From Isoetes taiwanensis (taxonomy: Eukaryota; Streptophyta; Lycopodiopsida; Isoetales; Isoetaceae): DNA of 64,000 nucleotides. The translations under genes and the position numbers were made by a program. Position 1 is the first letter of the stretch. Every line of letters starts with the position of its first letter. Shown here in pieces: positions 11,000 through 21,640 of the stretch. Under the pieces are notes generated by a model, which saw nothing but the letters and a program-made list of their open reading frames with translations, searched no databases and was not told the origin of the DNA. The stretch is from NCBI GenBank assembly GCA_021234155.1, contig JAJEKV010000802.1:24258-88257 (forward strand). The letters run 5' to 3'.

Positions 11000-11011
11000 A
11001 TGAAGGGAAAG
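11000..11011 (+). promoter_or_regulatory. Polypurine tract of Copia A
   Basis: The purine-rich ATGAAGGGAAAG directly precedes the TG of the 3' LTR, the position where the plus-strand primer is made. The coding frame stops just upstream at 10998. Confidence 0.85.
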
Positions 11012-11601
11012 TGTTAAATGGTGTCATGTTATTTTAATACAAGTCAAAGCTATGCAGTTGAATGGGGGAGACCTATGAGAAGCAGTGGCAGTAGGACAAA
11101 GTCAAAGTCAAAGTCAAAGTCAAAGTCAAAGTCAAAGTCAAAGGTGGCGGGCTAGTGTTACCCCGGTGTTGCTGGGCTCGCTAGAAATCATCAGACACCC
11201 CCTGCCCGCCACTTAGGGTTTGCGTTGACTAGTCAAAGTCAAAGTCAAAGTCAACTAGGGCCGAAATTTAAGGACAGCAAGTCTATCTACTCCGGATTTT
11301 TAGGCAAGTTGGAGACCTTTCTATATGAAGGGGATGCACAATTTGGCACAATTTGACAAGTGGATGCACCCAGATTGGAAAGAAAATATAGATATAAATG
11401 CTGGAGTGATGGATAGACAGTGGCACGCCATGTGTCGTGGATATGGAAGGAGAGATTGTTTGAGCGCCTGATTGTATAATTGTTATTGACTTGTATATGA
11501 TCATGTGAAAATTAGTGACCACCTTTTGGCTTTTCACTAAGATCATTGGATTGTAAATCTCGCTGTCAGTTTATTGAGTAGATTATCTTCAAATCTTAAC
11601 A
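11012..11601 (+). repeat. 3' LTR of Copia A
   Basis: It has the same borders as the 5' LTR (TGTTAAATGG to CTTAACA). It has seven GTCAAA units at 11101-11142 against six in the 5' LTR, and a 12-bp internal duplication (GCACAATTTG) near 11336-11357. Differences are otherwise mostly single substitutions plus a cluster of small indels near 11415-11450. Confidence 0.95.
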
Positions 11602-11606
11602 ATTTT
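11602..11606. repeat. Target-site duplication ATTTT, right copy (Copia A)
   Basis: This directly follows the 3' LTR and is identical to 6458-6462. Confidence 0.9.
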
Positions 11607-11850
11607 GGTAGAGGCTCAATCCCCGTATTTCATATTCTAAAATCTTAGGCAAAGTCGTATAGAGGTTCAATATTCCCTCAAAACCTTAAGCGAAATCGTA
11701 TTTCATATTTCAAAACCATAGACGCCTCCAATCATAAATGACTATAAACGAAAAGAGAGGTGCCGAGAGGCCCCAACATACGATCTGGGTCGTAGGATCG
11801 ACGAATCCGACGACTGTGGTAGTCCAGGGTGCACCTCGTTTAGAATATAC
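11607..11850 (+). mobile_element. SINE-like repeat, 3' part with tRNA-type B box
   Basis: GGCTCAATCCC at 11613-11623 fits the Pol III B box (GGTTCRANTCC). It is followed by AT-rich partial repeats ('TATTTCATATTYYAAAAYC') and a conserved tail with GAGGCCCCAACATA and GCACCTCGTTTAGAATA. The same tail is present in reverse orientation at 32652-32870, at roughly two-thirds identity by eye. This is the continuation of the unit begun at 6406 and cut by Copia A. Confidence 0.65.
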
Positions 11851-11869
11851 AAGGAACACCTAAGAGGTT

Positions 11870-12667
11870 TGGATTGATTTCATGCAACGTGGCAAATACA
11901 CCATTAGTGCAAGGTCAGAAGTTTAGTGTGGACTTATATCCTTCAAATGAAACCGAGCTGAAACAAATGGCAAATATACCTTTCAGGGAGCTAATTGCGT
12001 GTTTGTAGATGTTTCAAATTGTACAAAGCCAGATATCACATTTAGAGTGAATATGCTTAGTAGATACTTGAACAATCTAGAGAAACAACATTGGCAAGCT
12101 GTCAAGCGGATCTTGAGGTTTCTGAAAGGAATACAAGACTATGGTATCATGTATTGCAATAGTAATCTAACATTGATGGCATATTGTGATGCAGGCTGGG
12201 TTGGAGACATAGATACTAGAAATCCAACTTCAGGTTATATATGGATGCTTGGAGGAGGATGCATAGAAGCAAGGAAGTATAGCAATGTCGACTGCAGAAG
12301 CAGAATACAAGGTTGCATCTTAACCCCAAGAGAAATCTATGAATTAGAAGGCTTTTGAATGAGTTAGGTATGTTGCAAGCACAACCTACTGTCTTATTTT
12401 CATATATAGTGAGTTGTATTTCTATCACTAAAAATCCTGTGTTGCATGAACGCAGAAATCATATCGAATTACGTGTTCATTATATTAGAGAAATCTCTAT
12501 AGAATATGTTCGTAGAGATGAATAAGTTGCAGAAATCATGACTAAAGTAGTCTCAGTTGCAAGGTTTCAAAAATTGCAAAGATTACTAGGAGTGGCAGAT
12601 ATAAAGAATATTGTATCAAAAGTTTTAAGCAGGGAAGGTTGGAGCCATAAATCCAAATAATTGTGTC
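11870..12667 (+). pseudogene. Copia B RNase H region (3' part)
   Basis: This continues the old Copia whose RT lies at 5925-6268. It contains SNCTKPDITFRVNMLSRYLNN, HWQAVKRILRFLKG, YCDAGWVGD and NPTSGYIWMLGGG, then, after shifts, ITKNPVLHERRNHIELRVHYIRE. These are the usual Copia RNase H blocks. The catalytic LSSAEAEY region is damaged (MSTAEAEY-like DNA at about 12285 is out of frame). The 3' end is tandemly duplicated (see 12526-12807). Confidence 0.85.
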
Positions 12668-12807
12668 GTTGCAGATTTCACGACTAAGGCAGTCCCAGTT
12701 GAAAGGTTTTAGATATTGCAGAGAATACTAGAAGTTGCAGATGTGAAACATATTGCATAAGGAATTTAAACAAGGGAGGTTGCAGTCATAAAGACAGATA
12801 ATTATGT
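12526..12807 (+). repeat. 142-bp tandem duplication at the Copia B RNase H end and polypurine tract
   Basis: Unit one is 12526-12667 and unit two starts at 12668 with the same GTTGCAGA... opening. Both carry the C-terminal RNase H codons (GACTAARG, AGTYYCAGTTG) and a purine tract ('AAGCAGGGAAGGT' and 'AACAAGGGAGGT'). The copies differ at many sites, so the duplication is old. Confidence 0.75.
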
Positions 12808-13690
12808 AAAATAACATTAAAGAATAGTTGCACAATTCAGCATAGGTCCATAAATTATATTGTTACATTACCTAGATGATATGTGCGGTAAACAGAAGCA
12901 CAAAATTTTATACATGTAGTAGCAGGTCTGAAATGTGACTATGATGTATACAGTGTAGACAAAATTCTACACATGCAGTAGCAGGTCTGAACTGTAAATA
13001 TGGTACACATAGTAGTGCAGATGTATGTCACAGATTCAGTTGAGCAGCTACGAAGTTTTGAAGTCGCAGACTACTTGAATAATATATTACAGTTGAATGG
13101 TTGAATAATGTGCTGCAGTTAAATATTAGTTCATGAAGGGGAAATGAAGAGTATTAGAATCATGAAATAACATTTTGGAGGTTAGATTGTGATCAAGCAT
13201 GAGCATGATGCTCAGAAGACTGAAAGATACACAATTAACCTAGTTGGTCATGATTGAGGTTATGTAGTGGGACCACTAGGTGAAATCATATCATGTTTAT
13301 ATACTATAACCATAAGGTCGAATATTGGAGGCTATTTTTTGTTCGGTTATAGACCATATAAAGGAATGAAATATTTGGTCGAATGAAACAGTGCCATGTT
13401 GAAGAATCTTTCATAGAATAGAATAGAATAGAATATGATTTTATCGTCCACGGAGACCAATAGAAAGAAGGGTGACTGATCATGAACCGATAGGAACCAT
13501 GACGAGCTATAAGAACAAAAAATAAAAATGAGTAGATTGAGTCAAGAAGGAGCCGGATTTATTCTTAGGGGGAATATGTAAATATAGTATTTCTGTGCTC
13601 GTGAATGTGATTCGAATTCAAAGCTAAACCCTCATTTTCCCATTGCTACAATATATTGCACTATTCTATATTCACATTCGTGCATTATTT
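12785..13690 (+). repeat. Probable 3' LTR remnant of Copia B, carrying a LINE tail
   Basis: This non-coding DNA follows the duplicated polypurine tract. It contains two similar stretches ('CACAAAATTTTATACATGTAGTAGCAGGTCTGAA' type) at about 12899 and 12957, a TATA-like TTTATATACTATAA near 13300 and a small LINE-tail fragment at 13414-13460. Position and features suit an LTR, but no matching 5' LTR is present in the window, so the borders are unproven. Confidence 0.4.
13414..13460 (-). mobile_element. Short LINE 3'-tail fragment
   Basis: A short (TAGAA)n run at 13414-13435 is followed by TGATTTTATCGTCCACGGAGACC, the reverse complement of the LINE 3' end at 26255-26285. Only the tail is present, so it is a severely 5'-truncated insertion of the same LINE family. 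Confidence 0.65.
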
Positions 13691-14860
13691 TAAGTTAAGC
13701 AATGGTTTATGTGACATTGTTTTAAGTTGCAAATTTGTATGCTTAATTTGCATCTAGTTGATAACTTCTTGGAATATTGAGTGTAATTGTTCTAAAAAAA
13801 TCTTCAATAGATAGATAGATATTACGTTAACAAATGGTTTTTACAAGTTTTAGGAAAAAAAGTTTCATAAGAAAATAGTGGTTTTTTGTGCATGTTGAAC
13901 CATTGACAATTCATATCAAAACATATATAAAGCAGTTTGTCATTTTCCTTTTTTTTCCCTCGCTAATATTTTTGCGCCGCAATTCATTTCTTCCTTTAAC
14001 TGCCATGTTTTTCTGAGCAGCATCCATAGTTGTTTCTGGCGCCACGTTCATCTCAGCATTCTTCTATATCTTTAAAAAATCACAGCTTAGATCACAGCTT
14101 GCCCATCATTTTGCAAAAACTTTGCTTGAATTGGCTTTGCTGCGATTCCTACGAAACTAGAAAGGAACTGAAAGATCCAAGATACCGCTGCCGGTGCATA
14201 AACACCTGCACCACATCAAAATCAAAAGAATCTTGAGGTATCTTCCTTTTCTCTGTTTTTTTTCTATTCCGAGGCCAGCCACATGGTGCAGAAAGCTTGA
14301 AAACGAGGAAATTTATCCCCATCAATCCGATTTTTCTAGCTTTATGGCTTGGTTTCAAAATTTAGATTATCAGATGTTTAATAGTGGGCTTATCAGAGGG
14401 TTAAAAATCGGCTTATCCAGTCTTAGGTAAATCCTTATTGTTATTTGTTTGAGAGATTAATTTTTTATCTTTTAGTTTAGGGCATCCATGTTTGTCTGTA
14501 TAGGATTGTATATCGACGCCTCAAATATAGCCTGTAATGGTTTAACTTTTTCCTGCATTTGCCCAAACAAACAATGGCATTGGTGGATTACAGAAAACAA
14601 TTGCCTTCACCAAGATAATAAATCTTCATGAACGGTTGCTTCGCCGGCAAGCAATGTGACAACAGAACCACACCATTTTCATTCCATGTAACATAGAAAG
14701 GGTAATGAAGTGCAAATGAAAAGTGAGACACAACACTTGTCAACCGGAGGGCCAATTTCAAAGAAAATGTAGCAATTGAATTTAGGAAAGCCGAAAATAA
14801 TGTACGTGTCAAGTTGTCGGCTCTTCTCAGCCCAGAAATATTAGACATCCATTTTTTTTA
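13691..14860. other. AT-rich stretch without a recognisable gene
   Basis: Only short open frames are present. A GATA run (13806-13820) and long T tracts are the only simple features. A short hydrophobic frame near 14030 (GATFISAFFYIF) has no recognisable domain. I see no splice-supported gene. Confidence 0.5.
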
Positions 14861-14970
14861 AGAATAGAATAGAATAGAATAGAATAGAATAGAATAGAAT
14901 AGAATAGAATAGAATAGAATAGAATAGAATAGAATAGAATAGAATAGAATAGAATAGAATAGAATAGAAT
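14861..14970. repeat. Microsatellite (AGAAT)22
   Basis: This is 110 bp of perfect pentanucleotide repeat at the 3' end of the minus-strand LINE. The same repeat ends the LINE pieces at 1742 and 13414, so it was probably seeded by the LINE tail and then expanded by slippage. Confidence 0.9.
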
Positions 14971-16900
14971 TGTTTTTTATCGATCCATGGAGACCAATGG
15001 GCCTATGGGACCCAATATAAAAAGCGCTAAAGAAATCACATTCTTTTGGGATTAAAACCCCCGCCTCAAGGGTTTTCGAGGAAAAGCCGGCGATAATAAG
15101 GCTAGCGACAACAATTAAATGGTTGACTAAGGGCATATCGAGCCCTCAAGTCCGATACTTCCTGAATGTATGATCAGTGGAAAGTGAGAAGTGGGTGCCC
15201 GGTATCATGTGTAGCGGCTCATCGAGGTCTAATCAAGCCGAGCATAGCTTTGTCCGAATCGATCATATATCGGGCGACTCGGGAAAGTATGACACTCATC
15301 CTCAACCGGCTCCGTCTGGCGGCATTGACAAACCCTATCCGGCGTGGCTCCCCAATCCATCGACTGTCTCAATCCGGAGATGGTAGGCACCTGTCTTGAA
15401 TGGAGGCGATATGCTGCGCGCCGCTTTTCATGGGCGGATGTGAGCGTAGGTAGCTTATTTGTAGGCCTCGTTCTAATGTGGGATTTATGTGTTGCTTGTA
15501 ATGTCTTTGTTTTGACTTGCTCCGGGGCCCCTGGAATCCCAAAGCTTGGCCGGAGAAACAAGCATCAAGGTAACATCTCAGTTGTCGATGACCGCCTCTG
15601 TTTCTACACGGATGCACATGTGCTCTGGACATTCCATCTAGTTAGCCACTACACTCTTTTATCCTTCCAACAATTCTTGAGTCGTTGTGGTCCCATTGCC
15701 CTCGCATAAGCCAAGTCGCGGTGAGCGATCACCATCCATATTTACCACCTTCTCGGAAATAGATGATGTGTCTATCAAGGGCCTCCATTTGAAGTGCTTG
15801 AGGCTTGTTTTCTGCAACAAAATTGATATGGGACCGTGGATTTCACTCCGAGTGCAGGTGCTAGAAAGCCTACGCACTTTTGTTCTAAAGTAAGCTCCAA
15901 GTAGCAAAGGGACACCTGCGGGCCCCGGACTTCAACCGGTACAAAAGCGGGCTCTACCAATACCACGAGCGGATGTGCACGATGTCCCCAATCATACAAT
16001 TACGCTTTCTGTGGTTATTATTACGCATTGCATAAAGTGCTTTCAGCCTGTTTGCTACCGCAATCTTATGGAAGTGTCGGCATAGTGTAGAAGGAAACTC
16101 CACTCCCGGATACTTGTAGGTGGGTGTCACCACCTCCACTTGTTGCCCTCGATAAGTGAATGGCGGGGGCCTTGGATGGCGAGGATGAGATTAGGACCAC
16201 CTTAGTCTTGGCGGATTGGCGTTCATGTCACGTGGCTGGCGAGAATATATCGAGAACATCTAGGCGAGGCATGCATATCCTGCGGAGTGTGAGCTAAGAG
16301 GTCAACATCATCCGCATAGATGAGTTGCCCGATGACTGATACAAAAGTTGGGTCGCCACCCCATTGTCCATGAGCGGTGTTCCAAGCTGGTCAATATGCG
16401 AACCAAACAATGTTGGGGAAAGAGGACATTCTGGCGAACCCCAATCTGCTAGTGAATGGTTGTCAGATCATACGCATCTGACTGAACAACTCTCGTACAA
16501 CTTTGTATCTTGCGCATTTTACATATCCCCAGGGAACCTCCGGTTGCCACAATCTTTCCCATAACTTTTCAGGGATACGGTGTCAAAAGCCGCCAAAGTC
16601 AACAAAGCAACAATACAGGTCCCGTAGGCGATTTACGCTATCCTCAACCAAAGTTCTCAATGTGAAGATATGATCAATGGTTGAATCGCAGGTCCTGAAT
16701 CACCGCTGCGTGAGCTCGCTTTTACACATTTATACGCCCACTGGTCAAGCGTTGCTCAATAATGCCAGCTAGCAGTTTGACAAACACCGAACTGACCATG
16801 ATTGTTCGGTAACAAAATAGATTGCTTTCTATAGGTAGTGAAAAATACCCTTTCATGAGCTAGCAAAGCATAAGCTCTCTTCCAATCCAGCGCCCGATGT
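14861..16900 (-). mobile_element. LINE (non-LTR retrotransposon), minus-strand copy with (AGAAT)22 tail
   Basis: Read on the minus strand, this is the 3' half of the LINE family also seen at 22990-26315. The tail is 22 perfect AGAAT units (14861-14970). It is followed inward by TTTTATCGATCCATGGAGACC and the 3' UTR with 'AAAACCCCCGCCTCAAGGG'. The RT palm motif LYCCFVDF is at about 16618-16595 and is then frameshifted. Many stops break every frame. The element appears 5'-truncated, its upstream border (about 16900) being only where recognisable similarity stops. Confidence 0.7.
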
Positions 16901-17054
16901 ACCTGATATTTTTTTCGATTTGGTACTATTTGCAATTATGTTGCCTCCTTTTTTTGTAAGAGATTATGCAATGTGAAGAAGTAGACAATAACTTAATATT
17001 CTCCATTGTCAAAAAAAAAAATCAGATCTAAGGGTTGTGTAATCCATCCCATCA

Positions 17055-17200
17055 CTACAAGAGCCTGGAAAAACATACATCTTCTTTTTTGTTTTGGGAT
17101 GGGGCTGGGAACCGTGCAAGGGAACGCCGCATGTTACGCCGCATGCAGCGTTCCCTTTAAGTTTCCGTTTCCCTGCGTTCCCTTGTGGGACATTGGTTGC
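17055..17200 (+). mobile_element. Possible CACTA-type terminus with GGGAACGC hairpin
   Basis: CACTACAAGAGCC at 17055 resembles the CACTACAAGAAA end of En/Spm-type elements. About 60 bp inside, GGGAACGC and its complement GCGTTCCC recur, giving a strong inverted repeat (17119-17157, arms AAGGGAACGC and GCGTTCCCTT). Such subterminal repeats suit a CACTA end. No opposite terminus was found, so this is tentative. Confidence 0.3.
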
Positions 17201-19687
17201 GGGCATTCAATGTCGATTTTGAATCCTCAAAATAAAGGAGGCATTTTTGAACCGCCTATGCAAGGTAGTGCGTCATGGCTATGGCGGTGAGGTATCTCCG
17301 CCCCCTCTACCAATACGTGGTATTCTCTTATATTCTTCTCAAGGCTTTTGTTATGCCCGCTCATAACTAAGAGAGTTTTTTCAATTATCCATGTTTGTGC
17401 AGGTTATGGTGGAGGCTAGAGCATTTCGGCAACCTTCCTAGGCACAGTATAGGTGCCTGAAATGTTATAAGCAGCATTTACTCAGCTTCGAAGAGGCCCT
17501 TCGCTCCCCTCGGTTATTTGCAAATGGATTCCTTCAAGAAGGCATGATGGTCATTTTTCTTATTTCTTTGTTGCCCAGGCCGTACATTGGACATGGAGAT
17601 CCATGAGTTTTCCTTTGCAGAGTAGCAACGAGTTATGGATTTGGGCGAAAAGCTTAGTTCTATTACATGCCAGCTGGGTTCTCTGTTTGCTGCCGGAATA
17701 CCCAATGTAGTGCCAAAAGTGGACCCTTGAAGTTTTTAAACTAGGCCAAACAGGTACTTTTCTTAAAGAAGATTTGTCGTTCTATTGTATTGTGCTTTTG
17801 CGTGATAGGAATGAAAGCAAGAAGCTTTTTTTTTGTAGCAACTGAGTTTTTGTGGAGGTAGAGTGATGTAAAACATTCAAAAAATGGTGAACAACTTTGA
17901 GAGATTTGTCGAAGATATAAATAGCATGGCTAGCTTCACTCTCTAAAATCTACCGAACCAAGCCTGAAAGTGCAAAATGATGTATTATTAATTTCCAAAC
18001 AGACGTCTGACGAACAAGGCATCTTCTGAGGCTTGAATATTTTCTGTCTCCTGTTATCCCAAAATATTTCTGCAGGATAAAGCAACATGGGTCTGAAACA
18101 CAATCCCAAGGTTTTTTGGCCTTCTTTTACATTTGATATTTTTAGCTGATGGCTTCCAACAAGATTAAAAGCTCTTCATTCTGTGTGCAGGTGGCATGTA
18201 AGGAAGGATGTGGCATAGCTATATTCGTCACTTATCAGTTGAGCAGTCTATGACAGCTATGACTGCCAAGCCCAATCAAGCAAAACATCTGCTAAAAGGT
18301 CGAACTGCTATTTCCGCAAATGGTTGGAGTTCCCATGGCTTTGCGCTAACTTTTGACTCTGAAATTTGCAGGGAGCTTGCAGCAGTTGTTACAACAATGC
18401 TTTCAAGCTTCTGATATTTGGAACTAGCAATGTAAGAATTAGATCCATCTGCTATCTTTAGAGGAACATATCCCTTGCTTATTATCGATCTGCCTTTTCC
18501 AGTGAATCCCCTTTTTCTCCAGCTATGTCCAAAGAACTGCACTAACATGGCAACCAACTCCGGGTTCGATCGGTAAAGATGGGGTAGAAGAGTTTTGAGA
18601 GGTGGGCTGGTTAACAATGAATGTGGTTGCCGCATTAATTATAACTGGAATACTTTGATGTGGTTATTTCGAATGCACTTACTCTCTTAGGCCACTTCTA
18701 TTATGCAGATTATTTCGTTATGTCAAATACCTGCGCAAATGCTAATGGTGAATTGTCGAGGTCAAAACGAATGATGATTCTGCTTTCTGGGGAGTAAGTA
18801 CCAATGCATGTGTTTTTGAAGTTGCTAGGCAAGTTGAAGAGGTGTATGCCATTTCTTTTACTCAATACTTGATGAACTAGGGTGTCTAACTACAAACATT
18901 AATGAACTGCAAGCATCGATGAACCAGGCCAAATATATGCATGAACTCTTACGTTCCTTTTATTCCTTTTGAGCAGGAGGAGGAGACGAAGGTGACTCTT
19001 GATGTTGAAAAGAAGCCTCCAGGAGTATCTTTCACATGGTATACATATATATTAGAACAAGTACACGTTGTATGCATCTAGATGATTTAAAGGAGCTAAA
19101 CTCGATTTAATGTAGAAGTGTTTCTTTGAATTCCATGCTTCTTTACATTTTGTTTTTTTTTTTATCTGAGGCATTTGAACTCGGTTCTTACATGCTTCTT
19201 AGTCATCCTTGCAAGGAAGGAATCTAGAACACATTTTTGAGATTTGGTTGTGCCATTTTAAATGGATATAATATAATCCTATGAAAGATGGAGCCTCTCT
19301 TATTAGGTGATTTTATTCATGAAGGGGGTTGTCTAACTAAACATGATGCTTGCTGCCTCTTTCACTTCTCTATGAAAAAGATGCCCTATATTGAAAGATT
19401 TGATTGTATGCTACATCTATCTATGAAAATAAAATGATGCCCTATATTGAAAGACCTGATTGTATGCTACATCTATATTGGAAATAATTTAACTATATTC
19501 TTTACCCTGTTTATTGTAAATAGAGGAAAGGTGTATTGCCAAAACACATGCCACAATATAATGGAGTCCTTGCACTATCATTGAAGCACATGTACAATAG
19601 GGTTAAAAAGTCCATAGCTAGCTGATTCTAAATCTAAAATTATAATCTTTTACACTTTAGAAGTTTCAACTTGACCGTTGTTTTTGG
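17201..19687. other. AT-rich stretch without a recognisable gene
   Basis: No domain was recognised. One minus-strand frame (18635-18276, 119 codons, containing SWRKRGFTGKGRSIISKGY) is open, but there is no support from motifs or splice sites. A ~55-bp tandem duplication (ATGCCCTATATTGAAAGA...) spans 19381-19490. Confidence 0.45.
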
Positions 19688-19758
19688 GTTGCCCCTAAGG
19701 GGGAAACCCTCGTTTATGTGGGTATGTGGAGATATTCAAGTATATGCTGGCATATACC
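19688..19758 (+). repeat. Direct repeat left of the lectin-kinase pseudogene
   Basis: The segment with CCCTAAGGGGGAAACCCTC, then ATGTGGGTATGTGG and AAGTATATGC, reappears at 22667-22737 in the same orientation at about 80% identity. The two copies bracket the pseudogene. Confidence 0.6.
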
Positions 19759-19984
19759 TAGCATATGCTGATGACTGCTAAAAACTGGCTGCTGCCTGTA
19801 AATGGTCGGTCATCCAGCCCCATTATCAGCTTGCTACACAAACGCTATCCGCCGGACTTGGCTATGGCTTCTGCACCTCGGATTCTGCCCTCCCTTCTGC
19901 CATATACCATATACCTCGGATTCGTGATGATGTCCAACCATATGTTCATGATCAAATTGAGAAAACTCTTATATCCTCTACTCT

Positions 19985-21640
19985 GTTTACTGATCACCTA
20001 TGCATATGCTCAAGACATTACCTTTTCCTACAGTTCATTCGATGCTTCTTCAAACCTAACATTACATGGAGACTCCATGCTCGGCAATGGAAGCATAGAG
20101 ATAACTAAAGACTTCTGCAGGGCATAAGCCGCAGGGCGAGCATTGTATTCCCAACCTATCGGGGCTCTTCTACGAGAAGACAACTTCACACCCTCATTTT
20201 CTACATCTTTTTCCTTCTCCATTATAAATGAAAACTCTATCCTTTGGGGGGCGGTGGCTAGGGTTTTTAAAGCGGAACTCAAGATGCGGATGACAAAATG
20301 CAGTTTTGCGGTTGAGTTTGATACATTTCGAATGTGGAGTTTATGGATCAAATGATAACCATGTTGGGGTTGATGTGAGCGACATGGAATCTGCAATATG
20401 CGGATGCGGGATCACAAAGGGATTGAGCTTAAGAGTCGGATTGACTCACGATAGTTCAAGGCAAGAACTAGAGGTAAGCTTAAGCTATTCAACCCGAGAA
20501 ACCTCAAAAGAGTCTTCTTTCTCTAAGTCCCATAAATCTGGGTAGCTTTTTGTTCAATGAGCATGCGTGTATGTTGGATTCTCGGTACCCTTTGGAGGTA
20601 ATGTAGAGATGCATTTGTTCATTCTTGGAGCTTCTCAACTTTGGAAGCCCTAAATCTAACCATGTTGCTCCTCTCGGTTCATCTTCTTCTCCCTCTGCTC
20701 CGGCTCCCTTGAGGCTATTGTAAGAAAAAGCCATTGTAGAGATATCACTTGCACGGATCTGGCCCCTTTTTTGGCATTTCGATTAGTTACGCATTTGTTG
20801 TAGCTATAGTGCTTGTCATCTTTGCTTTGGTGGAGCTGGAAAAAGTGGAAATGCCTTAGAAAGAACTAGCTCATTTCGTTCGGATATGGTTCAAGGTCCT
20901 CGAAGTTCACCTATAAAGATCTCGCACGGCCACCAAGGGCTTTACCCTAGCGAGAATACTTGGGATGGGGCATTTGGCGGTGTCTATAAGGGCATCATGC
21001 CCAATTCGACCTTATAGTTTGCGGTAAAAAGAGGAGAGGGAAGCAAGCAAAGAAAAAGAGTGAATTTGTTTGAGAATATCAATTATAGAAAGACTTAAGC
21101 GCCATCGCAACTTGTTACAACTTCAAGGTTGGTGCCAAGAGAGGAGAGGTGCTTTTTAGTTTATGATTTTATGCCTAATGGCAGCTGGATAGGCACGATT
21201 ACGCAAAAGCGGTAATATACTAACTTGGCCCATCGGATTCAAGATTGTATCGGGAGTTGCTTTGCACTTGCTTATTTGCATTGAGGAATGGGATCAACTA
21301 GTAGTGTCTGGGGGATGTGAAGACTAATAACATCATGCTTGATACCCGGTTTCAATGCAAGGCTGGGAGATTTTGGACTTGCGTGTCTTGTGGAACATAA
21401 CTCTAGTCTGAAATAACTATCACGGCGGGCACATTGGGATTTGGGCCGGAGTATCTTGATCTGAGGCAAGGCCACAGATAAAAGCAGTGTGGTCGGTTTG
21501 GGCGATGGTGTTAGAAGTGGCAGCGGGTAGAAGAGCCATTGAGAGATCTTCCAACTAAAAATGAGACTCTCTATGAAGCGGGCCCTCTGAGGATCTTAGC
21601 GGGTGTTCTTACTCTTCCTCAACTCCCTAGGTTTAAACCC
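19985..21640 (+). pseudogene. L-type lectin receptor-like kinase (LecRK) pseudogene
   Basis: The layout is that of a plant L-type lectin receptor kinase: extracellular legume-lectin domain, one transmembrane helix and a cytoplasmic Ser/Thr kinase, normally without introns, acting at the plasma membrane. The lectin part is visible as ITFSYSSFDASSNLTLHG (about 20007-20066), FSTSFSFSI and FAVEFDTF (20314-20337), and NDNHVGVDV (20350-20377), including the metal-binding Glu, Asp and His. A hydrophobic stretch follows (about 20755-20845). Kinase traces are GAFGGVYKG (about 20966-21000), DVKTNNIMLD (21314-21342, with the Arg of HRD lost), DFGLAC (21369-21386) and GPEYLD (about 21443-21460). More than ten frame changes and stops separate these blocks, so it is a pseudogene. 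Short direct repeats flank it. Confidence 0.85.

Larger units (their letters stand above)
6463..11601 (+). mobile_element. Ty1/Copia LTR retrotransposon A, complete structure with decayed coding region
   Basis: This 5.14-kb element has 5' LTR 6463-7030, primer-binding site 7032-7043, gag-pol in the order gag, protease, integrase, RT, RNase H (the order that defines Copia), a polypurine tract, 3' LTR 11012-11601 and 5-bp ATTTT duplications. The LTRs are about 96-97% alike by eye, so it is younger than its host sequences. The coding region is nevertheless broken by frameshifts, stops and at least one deletion between protease and integrase. It lies inside a SINE-like repeat that itself lies inside Copia B. 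Confidence 0.95.
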
